Source: Ketobacter sp964016105
GTDB lineage: Bacteria > Pseudomonadota > Gammaproteobacteria > Pseudomonadales > Ketobacteraceae
Length of the DNA: 64,000 nt
Direction of reading: 5' to 3'
NCBI GenBank assembly: GCA_964016105.1
Contig: CAXHEX010000026.1
Coordinates: 1 to 64,000, forward strand
The position numbers and the translations under genes are program-made. Under the pieces are notes generated by a model. That model searched no databases and was not told the origin of the DNA. It saw only the letters and a list, made by a program, of their open reading frames with translations. Below, one piece after another: positions 1 to 8,072 of the stretch; position 1 is the first letter of the stretch, and the number at the start of each line of letters is the position of its first letter.

Positions 1-591
1 AGAGCAAACCGGTTGTAACGATCTGTCTATCCGCTCACCGGAGCATTCCGGCCACCCGGCGACTGAGGCAACTCGGGTATGACGTTAAGCAATTAGAAGG
101 CGGCATGAAGGCATGGTGGAATAAAGGTTATCCCACTGTTGGAGGTCAAAAGGGGAATAGCTGACAATCAGGGTTGAATGGCGGCTTTCTTCAGGATTGG
201 TCTGCAGAAATACATGTGACGGTCCCCCATTTTTCGATTTCACGAATACAGTGATAGCCGGTGAGTTAGCGCTCCGAAGGCGACTTAATATCAGAGCGCT
301 AAATGCTATTTCTGGCTGGCGAAAGCAGGGCTTGATTGATCCGCTTGTTTGGACGCTGTTGTATTTCTCTCTGGGTTCTACCCTCGAAGCCGAAAATGCT
401 GGCAAGCGTTATCGAGTCTGAACGTTCGCTTTGCGACCTTAACGGCCGAATTATGCTGGTAATCTACGGCCAGAACCGGCCAAAATATTGTCACATTATC
501 AGAGTGAAAACCTGAAAAAGTGTAACTCCGACCCTTTTCCATCTTTTCAGTCACTTATAAGGTTGTTACATGTAACTACAGGACTAATAAG
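1..591. other. Unidentified sequence at the left edge, abutting truncated umuC
   Basis: About 590 bases hold no gene I can recognise. Open frames exist on both strands (for example 85-405 minus and 197-421 plus) but they overlap each other and neither shows a known motif or a convincing ribosome binding site. Homology to UmuC begins abruptly at 592, so this stretch is probably the end of DNA inserted into or replacing the 5' part of umuC. A 12-base palindrome, GTTACATGTAAC, lies about 20 bases before the junction. I see no transposase, integron integrase or clear terminal repeat within the visible part. Confidence 0.4.
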
Positions 592-1704
592 ATGGGCGTA
601 CCCGTCTTTCAGATCAAAGCTGAAATGCAGCGTCATGGCATTTTGGCTTTTTCGTCCAACTATGCGCTGTATGCAGATTTAAGCAGTCGAGTGATGCGCA
701 CTTTGGAGGAGATGGCACCACGAGTAGAGGTTTACTCCATTGACGAAGCGTTTTTGGATTTAACCGGTATTGAGTCTGCCATATCCCTTGTCGAGTTCGG
801 ACAACAAGTGCGAGCGCGCATAGGCCACTGGATTGGGATCACCGTCTGTGTAGGCATTGCACCGACTAAAACACTCTCCAAGCTGGCTAACCATGCCGCC
901 AAGAAATATCCCGCCACTCAGGGGGTTGTAGACCTGACCAATCCAGATCGGCAACGTCGATTGCTCGCATTAGTCCCGGTTGATGATGTTTGGGGCGTTG
1001 GTAGACGGCTTTCTAAGCGTTTAAATGCTCTGGGTATCACCACAGCCCTAGACCTAGCCAATGCCTCTCCTAGAGCCATCAGAGACCAGTTTTCAGTGGT
1101 TTTAGAGAGAACCGTCAGAGAGCTCAATGGTGAGTCGTGCATTGAACTTGAATTGATCCCACCAACTAAGAAACAAATTGTCTGTAGCCGTTCATTTGGC
1201 GTAAAAGTAACGCACTTTGAATTGTTACGTGAAGCCGTCTGCGAATACGCAACCCGCGCCACTGAGAAGCTTCGCAAAGAACAGCAGCAAGCCAAAGTGA
1301 TGACCGTGTTTATACGTACCAGCCCCTTTAAGGACAACGAGCCGCAATACAGCAACTCCACATCGGGCGAGTTGTTGATACCCAGTTGCGACACGCGGGA
1401 TTTTATCGAGCTGGCCAGTCACTTACTCAAGCGGATATGGAAGGATGGTTTTCGTTATGCCAAAGCGGGCGTCATGCTGTCTGACTTTTACGATCCTGGC
1501 ATGTTTCAACCAGGACTATTCAATGAAGTATCGACCCGCTCTAATAGCCAGCAGTTAATGTCTGTATTGGACACCATTAACCAAAGCGGTGCCGGAAAGG
1601 TTTTCTTTGCTGGACAAGGTACGAAGAAAGATTGGTCGATGAAGCGAGAGCATTTGTCTCCCGCCTACACAACACGCTGGGACCAGTTGCCGCGAGTGAA
1701 GTAG
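592..1704 (+). pseudogene. umuC: N-terminally truncated DNA polymerase V subunit UmuC (RumB-like)
   Basis: The frame encodes 370 residues that follow E. coli UmuC (422 residues) from about residue 51 to the end, with no internal break. The Y-family palm motif YSIDEAF is at residues 48-54 (D51/E52 match E. coli D101/E102), followed by the helix-hairpin-helix region (VDDVWGVGRR) and the little finger. The first ~50 residues are gone, including the CDVNAFYASCE motif that carries the first catalytic aspartate, so an active polymerase is not expected. No umuD precedes it. In SXT/R391 elements rumB sits beside mobI and is split by variable region III in SXT; the convergent mobI next door fits that layout. 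The ATG at 592 is simply the first Met after the junction and lacks a good ribosome binding site. Confidence 0.85.
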
Positions 1705-1714
1705 ACCCGGTGAT

Positions 1715-2158
1715 TTAATAGGCATTCACTCTGCGACGCAGCATGTTGAGCTTATCAACCTGGCGTCGAATATCACTGAAAAATTCTTCTTTCTCCATGG
1801 CCAGCGCTAACTCCCATTCTTTGGCTAGACCTTGGCAGTCCAAAAATGAGTATCTCAGCTTTGTCTTTGAAATACGCAGTCCCTTGCTAAAGACCACGCG
1901 CTTGCCTCGTTGACCGTGAAAACTGTTGATGTACCACTCTATGCCAAAGCCATACTTAAAGTCTCTGATACGGACACCAAGCAGCCCCCAATCTTTAAAG
2001 GGCGCATTCTCACGTACCTTGTAATGGGTAACCCAAAAGTCATCAACTTCAGCTCGTGCCAGCGCTTTTAGCCTGTCCGTTTCTTGCTGAAGTAAATCTG
2101 ATACCTCTGCTTTCCATTGTTCATTGACGATTTCTACCAAACCAATTTCCCCATCCAA
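1715..2158 (-). CDS. mobI: Conjugative transfer auxiliary protein MobI
   Basis: A 147-residue basic and acidic protein without signal peptide or membrane segment. Its pattern (N-terminal EQWKAEV, central GLLGVRIRD and GIEWYINSF, then KGLRISKTKLRYS and a C-terminal EWE...IRRQ helix) matches my recollection of the MobI family of SXT/R391 and IncA/C elements, which acts with the relaxase TraI at oriT. The frame opens at a TTG right after an in-frame TAA, with GGGG four bases upstream; no ATG is available near the N terminus. It converges on the umuC remnant (10-base gap) and its upstream side is the repeat-rich region where the family oriT lies. Without that context I would call it a conserved hypothetical. 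Confidence 0.75.
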   Translation of the reverse strand: MDGEIGLVEIVNEQWKAEVSDLLQQETDRLKALARAEVDDFWVTHYKVRENAPFKDWGLLGVRIRDFKYGFGIEWYINSFHGQRGKRVVFSKGLRISKTKLRYSFLDCQGLAKEWELALAMEKEEFFSDIRRQVDKLNMLRRRVNAY

Positions 2159-2184
2159 TTAACCCCAAAAGCCAAAACCACTAT

Positions 2185-2424
2185 CCGTTTGGCTTTTGGA
2201 TCGAAACGCCAAACGTAAAACTGCCGTAACAATCACTGTTTGGCGTCTCGATATAAATCAACTCGCGCAATCCCATACCTGACAAGGGATACAGCCCGAT
2301 TTCACTTAAAAACGCCTAAAAAGACGTATCGTCATGAAGATACAAACCGTTTGGCGAGTTCAGGCCAGAATGCAAACGACGTTTGGCGTCTCGATTTTTT
2401 TGGCTAGGTCATCCGCCGCCAAAC
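2185..2424. repeat. TTTGGCG iterons: candidate oriT / srpC centromere region
   Basis: Between mobI and srpM there are six copies of TTTGGC(G) or its complement: near 2188, 2207 (inverted), 2239, 2350, 2382 and 2417 (inverted). Two of them belong to a 15-base exact direct repeat, GTTTGGCGTCTCGAT, at 2238-2252 and 2381-2395. Known from SXT/R391: the oriT and the srpC partition repeats map to this interval between mobI and the ParM-like gene. Which repeats serve which function cannot be decided by eye. Confidence 0.6.
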
Positions 2425-2495
2425 AGAGCCTATTCTCATACTTTTGCGAAAATGCAATAGGCAGATAGATGAAAGGATTTGTCACCTTTCTGCCC

Positions 2496-2602
2496 ACCGC
2501 CAGTGCACCGAATCCTGATAATGACATTTGAGTGAACCGCCAGAGCACTTGGAAATGCCCAAGTGTGACCTGAGCGGTTGATTGAAAACCGTTAGAGCAC
2601 TT
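2496..2602 (+). promoter_or_regulatory. Three operator-like repeats upstream of srpM
   Basis: The motif ACCGCCAGAGCACTT occurs at 2536-2550, as ACCGTTAGAGCACTT at 2588-2602, and as the weaker ACCGCCAGTGCA at 2496-2507. The last copy ends 20 bases before the srpM start. Repeats at this place could bind SrpR (autoregulation or segrosome assembly) or the element's activator. Only the repeats are observed; the binder is inference. Confidence 0.45.
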
Positions 2603-2622
2603 TGAGTGCACAGGAGATAAGT

Positions 2623-3597
2623 ATGTTTGTACTAGGCGTAGATATCGGTTACTCAAACCTGAAGCTGGCCATTGGCCAATCAGGCAGTGAACCGAAAACC
2701 ATTATTCTACCTGCGGGTGCCGGTCCTGCGGATCGTATGCCGGAGCGTATCGGTGGAGGCGATGATGAAACTTGTTTGTATGTCTCTGTCGATAATGAGC
2801 GTTGGGCCGCTGGTGTGCCTGCTGGACGCCTTCAAGGCTGGGAACGAGAGCTTCACCCCGAATATCCCACCACAAAAACCTATAAGGCGCTTTTTCATGC
2901 TGCCTTGTTAATGGCAGAAACTGAGTCCATCGATTTGGTTGTCACTGGATTACCGGTTTCCCAGTTTCATGAACCACAACGCAAGTCTGACCTTGAGAAA
3001 CGTTTAAAAGGTGTCCATCAAGTGACGCCTAAGCGCAGCATCACCGTTCATGACGTCAAAGTGCTGCCGCAGCCTGCCGGTGCCTATATGGATCTGGTTC
3101 AAACAGGTGGTGATTTGGGCTTGATTGAAGAAGGTCGCGTCGTCGTCATCGATCCCGGCTTCTTTTCTGTTGACTGGGTTGCCCTTGAAGCCGGAGAAAT
3201 TCGCTACAGCTCATCAGGAACCAGTCTTCAGGCAATGTCCGTGCTACTGGAAACCATTGATAAGCTGATTTCAGAAGATCATGGTGCCAAAGTGGGTATG
3301 GATCGACTTGAAAAAGCCATGAGAACCGGCGACTTACAGGTGCTGCTATTTGGTGAAAAAGTCGATATTTCACCTTATCTGAATGCTGCCATGAAAAAGG
3401 TAGCGCCTGTTGCTCTTACAGCCATGCGCCAATCCATGCGTGACGAAAGCATTAATGCGGACTTGGTATTGATCGCCGGAGGTGGAGCCTTGGCTTATAA
3501 GGAAGCGGCCAAGGAGATTTTTTCACGAAGCAAGATCATCGTGCCGGAACAGTCTGTTTTGGCGAACGTCCGAGGCTTCTGGTTTTATGGGGCCTGA
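2623..3597 (+). CDS. srpM: ParM/StbA-like actin-family partition ATPase (SrpM-like)
   Basis: A 324-residue actin-fold protein. The N terminus GVDIGYSNLKLAIG is the phosphate-1 loop, VIDPGFFSVDWV is the phosphate-2 loop, and IAGGGALAYKEA near the C terminus is the adenosine motif, as in ParM/StbA plasmid segregation proteins. The ATG at 2623 is preceded by AGGAG at 7 bases, so I prefer it over the in-frame start 21 bases upstream. Known from SXT/R391: the first gene of the s003-s002-int operon encodes SrpM, which actively partitions the replicating circular ICE. Here the operon is intact: srpR begins two bases after the stop codon and int one base after srpR, so integrase expression is likely tied to partition gene expression. 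Confidence 0.85.
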   Translation: MFVLGVDIGYSNLKLAIGQSGSEPKTIILPAGAGPADRMPERIGGGDDETCLYVSVDNERWAAGVPAGRLQGWERELHPEYPTTKTYKALFHAALLMAETESIDLVVTGLPVSQFHEPQRKSDLEKRLKGVHQVTPKRSITVHDVKVLPQPAGAYMDLVQTGGDLGLIEEGRVVVIDPGFFSVDWVALEAGEIRYSSSGTSLQAMSVLLETIDKLISEDHGAKVGMDRLEKAMRTGDLQVLLFGEKVDISPYLNAAMKKVAPVALTAMRQSMRDESINADLVLIAGGGALAYKEAAKEIFSRSKIIVPEQSVLANVRGFWFYGA

Positions 3598-3599
3598 TT

Positions 3600-3869
3600 A
3601 TGAGAGTTGTCGTCAACATTCCCCCAGGGAGCCACCCTGAACTGCTCAAAGAATTGGAAAAGACGCCACCACGGGAACGCGCTGAGCGTCTGCGGATGCT
3701 GGCCACCTTTGGGTTAATTCACATGAGCCAACCCAATCTATCCACGACATCTGCACCGGTGGATGGCCATGCTCCAGATGGTGAAGTGACTTCTATGAGT
3801 ACAGCGCCAGAACCCAAAGCAGAATCACGTAAACAATCATTAAAATCAAAACTAGGGCTGGGCTTATAA
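3600..3869 (+). CDS. srpR: Partition adaptor protein (SrpR-like)
   Basis: A short 89-residue protein sandwiched between srpM (2-base gap) and int (1-base gap). The N-terminal ~45 residues carry PPGSHPELLKELEKTPPRE and RAERLRMLATFGL, compatible with a ribbon-helix-helix or short helical DNA-binding fold. The C-terminal half is low in hydrophobics and ends in a Lys-rich tail (KQSLKSKLGLGL). No family motif proves the function. The call rests on position: type II partition operons encode a small centromere-binding adaptor directly after the ParM gene, and the SXT/R391 operon has the same three-gene order. Start and reading frame are secure because of the tight spacing. Confidence 0.65.
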   Translation: MRVVVNIPPGSHPELLKELEKTPPRERAERLRMLATFGLIHMSQPNLSTTSAPVDGHAPDGEVTSMSTAPEPKAESRKQSLKSKLGLGL

Positions 3870-3870
3870 C

Positions 3871-5112
3871 ATGGCGTTATCAGTTAGCTGGCTCGATGCC
3901 AGGTTAAATAAAGAAGCAAAAGAAACCGTAGTAAAAGCCGACCGAGATGGGCTAAGTGCTCGGGTATCGCCCAAGGGCAAAATTGTTTTTCAGTTTCGTT
4001 ATCGTTTCGATGGCAAGCAACAGCGGGTAGACATAGGTACTTACCCACTTATGAAGCTTGCTGAAGCTAGGAATGAGCTGGATAGGTTAAGGGCTGTACT
4101 CGACCAGGGCAGAAACCCCAAGCTCTACCTACAGCAGGAACGGGCCAAGTATTCTGCCAATCAAAGCTTCGAATCGATTTTTCGAGACTGGATAGACTCT
4201 GCCGGTAAGCAAGGGCTAAAGGAGACAACGTGGCACTACCAAAAACGCAGCAGTGAAATATATTTGCTGCCCCGACTTGGCAAGTACCCATTAACTGACA
4301 TCAATGAATTATCCTTGCGTAACTGTCTTCGTGAGGTTTCGGAGTCGTCCCCTTCAAACACAGAACGCCTAGTGTCTGTACTGCATAAGTTCTATGACTG
4401 GCTGATAGATGAACAGATTTTGGAAATTAACGCTGCCGCTGGAATCACTGCAAAGAAAGTCGGCGGCAAGAAAGGCAAACGAACTCGGGTGCTAAACGAC
4501 AACGAAATCAGGATACTTTGGCGTTATTTACATGAGTCAAAAATCACTGAGAAGAATCGCATCTACATAAAACTGCTTCTCTTATTGGGAGGGCGCAAGG
4601 GCGAACTCATTCAAGCTGAAAAGCATCACTTTGACTTGCAATCTGCAATGTGGACAGTGCCCATAGAGATCCGCAAACAAGGTGAGAAAATTGGAGCGCC
4701 GATCATGCGGCCATTGATTAAGCCAGCTATTGAGCTGATTGAACTGGCGATGCAGATGAGCAAATCAACTTACTTGTTTCCCGCGAACGGACAAGAAGAG
4801 CTTGCCACAAATGGCTTTGATACCACTATTCCTAACAATGTGAAAATCTGGGCTCGCAGATCGCTTGGTATTGAGATGGAACACTGGTCTATGCATGATC
4901 TTCGCAGAACGATGCGAACGCGAATGTCTGCCATCACGACGCAAGAAGTTGCCGAGTTGATGATTGGCCACAGCAAAAAAGGGTTGGATGCTATCTATAA
5001 CCAATATCAGTACCTGGATGAAATGCGTCATGCTTACGACGTTTGGTATCAACAACTAGAAACCATCATCGAGCCGACAGGCTTTCCATTCAACTGGCGT
5101 TTCGGACAGTAA
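3871..5112 (+). CDS. int: Tyrosine recombinase integrase, SXT/R391 type (prfC target)
   Basis: 413 residues with an N-terminal arm-binding DUF4102-type domain (residues ~5-85), a core-binding domain (~95-190) and a catalytic domain. The catalytic set is complete: R242 in GGRKGE, H342 and R345 in HDLRR, H367 in GHSKKG, and nucleophile Y376 in IYNQY. It is third in the srpM-srpR-int operon, translated one base after srpR. It catalyses site-specific integration and, with Xis, excision. The target is visible: 800 bases to the right the element ends inside prfC, the known target of SXT-family integrases. Length and gene order also match that family. Confidence 0.93.
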   Translation: MALSVSWLDARLNKEAKETVVKADRDGLSARVSPKGKIVFQFRYRFDGKQQRVDIGTYPLMKLAEARNELDRLRAVLDQGRNPKLYLQQERAKYSANQSFESIFRDWIDSAGKQGLKETTWHYQKRSSEIYLLPRLGKYPLTDINELSLRNCLREVSESSPSNTERLVSVLHKFYDWLIDEQILEINAAAGITAKKVGGKKGKRTRVLNDNEIRILWRYLHESKITEKNRIYIKLLLLLGGRKGELIQAEKHHFDLQSAMWTVPIEIRKQGEKIGAPIMRPLIKPAIELIELAMQMSKSTYLFPANGQEELATNGFDTTIPNNVKIWARRSLGIEMEHWSMHDLRRTMRTRMSAITTQEVAELMIGHSKKGLDAIYNQYQYLDEMRHAYDVWYQQLETIIEPTGFPFNWRFGQ

Positions 5113-5117
5113 AATAA

Positions 5118-5143
5118 AAGAAAGAGGCTCAGTCCTCTTTCTT
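5118..5143. terminator. Bidirectional terminator between int and xis
   Basis: A perfect 10-base stem (AAGAAAGAGG / CCTCTTTCTT) with a six-base loop lies between the two convergent genes. It is A-rich on one side and T-rich on the other, so it can end transcription from both directions. It overlaps the xis stop codon. Confidence 0.7.
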
Positions 5144-5323
5144 CTCATACTCCTCCAAGTCTTCAATGTGCCACAGCTTGTTTCGTGTATTTCGGTTGAT
5201 ACGAGGTTGCGGCAAGCTGCCATCTTTTATTCTTCGCCAGAGCGTCGTATAGCTAATGTGGTAACGAGCCATCACTTCGTAAGACGTTAGAAAAGGGGTT
5301 ACCTGGTGCGCTACTGCTGTCAT
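5129..5323 (-). CDS. xis: Excisionase / AlpA-type winged-helix DNA-binding protein
   Basis: A 64-residue MerR-like winged helix: FLTSYEVMARYHISYTTL is the recognition helix region and WRRIKDGSLPQP the wing, as in AlpA/Xis proteins. The preferred start is the ATG at 5323, since CAGGAG sits seven bases upstream; the ATG six bases earlier touches the ribosome binding site. It is convergent with int, next to the att end, as expected for a recombination directionality factor that bends attachment-site DNA and favours excision. No other small DNA-binding gene lies near the att end. A regulator role alone cannot be excluded. Confidence 0.8.
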   Translation of the reverse strand: MTAVAHQVTPFLTSYEVMARYHISYTTLWRRIKDGSLPQPRINRNTRNKLWHIEDLEEYEKKED

Positions 5324-5445
5324 CTGCATTCTCCTGAAAATCAATGTAAAGCTATCATCGCCTGATTCATCACTTGTTGATGGTCAGAAAGATGCATGAT
5401 TTGTTCAGAAGATCAGCCTTATCAAAACACAAATGTTGCTATTAG

Positions 5446-5863
5446 GTACTTTTCAGCTCAAACCTATGAATAACAAGGGCTACAAGGCGGTTTGTGTCAT
5501 GAATAGCAATCAACACGCCTAACGAGAAAAATTTGTACACACTGTTTGTACACTCGCAACGATGACACACCAAAAACCACAATGACGAACCCTTTAAATT
5601 CATAAGCTTATAAACAAAAAACTAGAGATGATCGCAATTATTCCGCTTTTGTAATGTCGAAACCAAAGTACCAAAAGCAGGAGGTACTTTCTGCATCAAA
5701 CCCAGTAACCACAAGGCCTACAGCCAGATTTGTGTCATGAAATTTTCGCCAAAGGCCTCTAAAACGGAATTTGTACTCAAGTTTGTACACACTTTCCGAG
5801 GTTACGCTTGAACATCATTGAAAAGCAAAGAAACGAGAAAAAGACAAAAAGCCTTTAAATTCA
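5446..5863. repeat. Two diverged ~240-base repeats: probable Int/Xis arm-site block
   Basis: No gene lies between xis and the att junction. Instead two related blocks follow each other. Shared pieces in the same order are GGTACTTT (5446 and 5682), TTTGTGTCATGAA (5491-5503 and 5729-5741), paired TTTGTAC motifs (5532/5545 and 5770/5782), and CCTTTAAATTCA (5591-5602 and 5852-5863). Short direct repeats beside an integrase att end are typical of arm-type binding sites. Whether the blocks arose by duplication or by an older tandem integration is open. Confidence 0.6.
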
Positions 5864-5904
5864 GTACGTAGAGATGTGATTGTGGTGTGCAATGAAAGGT
5901 GGTT

Positions 5905-5997
5905 TTAAGCGTTGAAAGGCTGGGCGGCATCAGGGTGGGAGATAATAGCAAAAGTGCGTCTCTTATTGATTTCATTGATAAAATTGGCTTCAGCCAT
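5905..5997 (-). pseudogene. prfC: 5' stub of prfC (peptide chain release factor 3) cut by the ICE
   Basis: A 30-codon frame starting with ATG at 5997. Residues 11-24 read KRRTFAIISHPDA, the N-terminal GTPase segment of RF3, where E. coli continues with GKTTITEK (the P loop). Here the reading switches at residue 25 to AQPFNA and stops, so the P loop and all later domains are missing. The break is where SXT-family elements recombine. The stub is on the side away from int, with hipA upstream, so it is the displaced chromosomal 5' end. The prfC body should lie at the other ICE end, usually with a replacement 5' end supplied by the element. Confidence 0.88.
5920..5945. other. ICE/chromosome attachment junction in prfC
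   Basis: RF3 similarity (minus strand) ends at codon 24, whose bases are 5926-5928; unrelated sequence continues toward xis. The recombination core therefore lies within or just right of this spot. The exact core length needs the partner end, which is outside the window. Confidence 0.75.
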
Positions 5998-6013
5998 GTA
6001 TCTAAATTCCCAA

Positions 6014-6035
6014 TTTGTACAAAGATTCGTACAAA
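6014..6035. promoter_or_regulatory. Perfect inverted repeat upstream of the prfC stub
   Basis: TTTGTAC and GTACAAA are separated by eight bases, 17 bases upstream of the prfC ATG. The TTTGTAC word is also present as pairs in the ICE arm block at 5532/5545 and 5770/5782. It may be a further recombinase or accessory-protein site on the chromosomal side, or an unrelated operator. Confidence 0.4.
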
Positions 6036-6145
6036 AAATAAAGTTAACTCTAAGCCCAGATTTCCAAGCAGTTTGCCAAGGCCTACTACAGCCAGCAAAA
6101 CCTCCCGTATTGTTCATCAATCCAGAGCGATTAAATTGTGGCGTA

Positions 6146-7372
6146 TTATACGCCCGTGCCTGCCAAAGGCACGTTTTGTAAATGCTTTTCAATTACCTCA
6201 ATCATCTGCTTTGTGAGAGGTAAGTTTTTCTTTTCACGGTTCCACATTTCATGAAAAGCCGAAACCGTTTCACGCGCCGTATCCAGCACCAACTTTTCTG
6301 GCAGCATGGCTTTAGCGGCCAAGTGCGACAACTCATCCAACGTAAATTCACTGAACTTCTTGGTGCGGCTCACCTTAAGAGAAGCACTGTCATCAGGAAT
6401 ATATGCAATGGTTGACACAAAATCATAAACTGGTGCTATCGAAGCACTTTGCTTATCGTTATATATCACCGACCAGTTCTTAAGATGCATATCCGCATTG
6501 CCGATCAGCGTGTTAAACACCAGACGGCGAATAAACTCCGCCACATCACCCTCATGACCTTCCAGGCCAATAACCTGAGCGATGTTGCGCATACTGGCTT
6601 TCTTGTATTTGTCTTCAGGATAAACCCCAAAGACCTGCGCAAAGTCTTCCATGTGAATAGCCGTACCATCGGCATTACGATCAAAACGCTTTATCGCAAA
6701 AGCACTATTCCCAAATCGTCCAATGCCTTCAGGAATATTGCCGATCTGGTCAATGGGTAAGAGCTGCGTCTCAGGCACATCCATATCCAACATGCGCGCC
6801 ATTTCCATCATGACAAATTCATTTTCTGGTACAGCTTCAAAACGTGAGGATGGCAATTTCACAATCCAGGAACCACCTGTTCCTGATACTGGAATAGTTA
6901 AACCACCCACCGCCTGCTGCACCGCTGAAAACTTCAACTGCACCCCAGCCAATGAAAACCGCATAGGCTGTTCTGGTACGTCTCCCTCTTCCATCTCCTC
7001 ATGCACGTTCGGTGGCAGGGTTTCACCGTCGGCGGGTACGACAGTGATCGCACCGGGCAAGTCCTGCCCCAACACCCACAGTAAAAAAAACTCACGCGCC
7101 GGATTAACATTCGCGCGTTCCGCCAGATAATGACGCATCGTCTCTTCTGGTAATAAGTTCGAGAAGAACGGCGTTAGCTTGGTTTGTGTCGGCTTAAAAT
7201 CCGTAATCAAACCACCCAAAGAGTCCTTAAACCCCAGGCTTAAAACTGGCCGCGCTTCATTGCTGATATAGTCATCCGTAAACGCAAATAATGTTCTGTC
7301 ATGCCCAACATTGGTAATCGTTCCAATCGGCTGACCATAAAGCAGAACATTTAATGTAGACACATTACTCAT
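6146..7372 (-). CDS. hipA: HipA-family serine/threonine kinase toxin
   Basis: 408 residues from the ATG at 7372, which overlaps the hipB stop codon (ATGAGTAA), so I reject the longer frame that runs back into hipB. The N-terminal part (LNVLLYGQPIGTI) is the couple_hipA domain; the kinase core follows with FSLAGVQLKFSA, NEFVMMEMA, IKRFDR, the catalytic-loop NADMHLKNW and the metal-binding APVYDFVS. HipA phosphorylates glutamyl-tRNA synthetase or another tRNA ligase in studied systems and causes dormancy; HipB neutralises and represses it. All key residues look present. The gene ends about 150 bases before the prfC start, just outside the ICE junction. Confidence 0.9.
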   Translation of the reverse strand: MSNVSTLNVLLYGQPIGTITNVGHDRTLFAFTDDYISNEARPVLSLGFKDSLGGLITDFKPTQTKLTPFFSNLLPEETMRHYLAERANVNPAREFFLLWVLGQDLPGAITVVPADGETLPPNVHEEMEEGDVPEQPMRFSLAGVQLKFSAVQQAVGGLTIPVSGTGGSWIVKLPSSRFEAVPENEFVMMEMARMLDMDVPETQLLPIDQIGNIPEGIGRFGNSAFAIKRFDRNADGTAIHMEDFAQVFGVYPEDKYKKASMRNIAQVIGLEGHEGDVAEFIRRLVFNTLIGNADMHLKNWSVIYNDKQSASIAPVYDFVSTIAYIPDDSASLKVSRTKKFSEFTLDELSHLAAKAMLPEKLVLDTARETVSAFHEMWNREKKNLPLTKQMIEVIEKHLQNVPLAGTGV

Positions 7373-7673
7373 CGCCATCACCGTCCAGACTATAAGCTGG
7401 CGATACAGCCTCCAATTCATCCCCGCCAACGGCAGAGCGCGTAATCGACTTAATAGCTGGCATGGACTTCTTCGGCGCTAAAAACAGCTCCAAATCCAAC
7501 ACACGCGCCAAAGCAATCAAACTGGACATACGCAGATCAACACCACCCGCCTCAATCTTGGAGATATGGCTCTGCGGCACACCAGAACGCGCACTTAACT
7601 CCCGCTGGCTAAGCCCCTTACGCGCCCGCGCCTCTCGCAGCGCTTCCAGTATCTGATCATTGATATAAGCCAT
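7365..7673 (-). CDS. hipB: HipB-like antitoxin / XRE transcriptional repressor
   Basis: 102 residues with a Cro/C1-type helix-turn-helix at about 16-60: QRELSARSGVPQSHISKIEAG is the HTH core. The C-terminal tail (residues ~70-102) is flexible and acidic, ending DGDGDE, as expected for the part of HipB that contacts HipA. It overlaps hipA by eight bases, giving a coupled antitoxin-first operon. The AT-rich region upstream of 7673 is the likely promoter and autoregulatory site, though I did not identify a clear operator palindrome. Confidence 0.88.
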   Translation of the reverse strand: MAYINDQILEALREARARKGLSQRELSARSGVPQSHISKIEAGGVDLRMSSLIALARVLDLELFLAPKKSMPAIKSITRSAVGGDELEAVSPAYSLDGDGDE

Positions 7674-7724
7674 TCTTGATCTGCTTTTCTATATCCACAC
7701 TTCCAAAATATCTATAAAAATATA

Positions 7725-8000
7725 TCACAGCGCCCGAAATAGCACAACAACGATATAGAAAAACATATCACCAATAGGCCAATGATACATAGTTATAGAT
7801 ATTCTCTCAAAGACTGGTTTAACAAACCAGCAAAACACGGCGATAGCCGCCGCAAAAAAACAAATAGATAAACCATACTGTTTAAAAAGGCGGATTTTGG
7901 TATTGCAGGTTATAAGGTTAGCGCTGAACTGATCGAGCCTGCGCACGAAGGCAATTGGAATCCCGATAGCATCAAATCCAACAAAGGTGTACGGCTTCAA
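7725..8000 (-). CDS. Possible small membrane protein
   Basis: A 91-residue frame that opens at a TTG immediately after an in-frame stop and has no convincing ribosome binding site. It encodes two hydrophobic stretches, one around SICFFAAAIAVFCWFV and one at the very C terminus (FFYIVVVLF). I recognise no family. It may be a remnant or a chance frame. The rest of 7,674-8,118 holds only a short hairpin near 8,080. Confidence 0.25.
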   Translation of the reverse strand: MKPYTFVGFDAIGIPIAFVRRLDQFSANLITCNTKIRLFKQYGLSICFFAAAIAVFCWFVKPVFERISITMYHWPIGDMFFYIVVVLFRAL

Positions 8001-8072
8001 TCAATAAAAAGACAGGAAGTAGACCTGTAAAAACTTTCGGTAGGCTCCAACAATCGAGACGGTCTGAATGTT

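Noticed and set aside
85..421. Overlapping frames on both strands at the left edge
   Set aside because: They mask each other, have no motif or ribosome binding site, and lie in DNA of unknown origin.
5345..5904. Possible CRISPR-like array in the repeat block next to xis
   Set aside because: Repeats are few, diverged and unevenly spaced, with no constant spacer length; arm-type recombinase sites explain them better.
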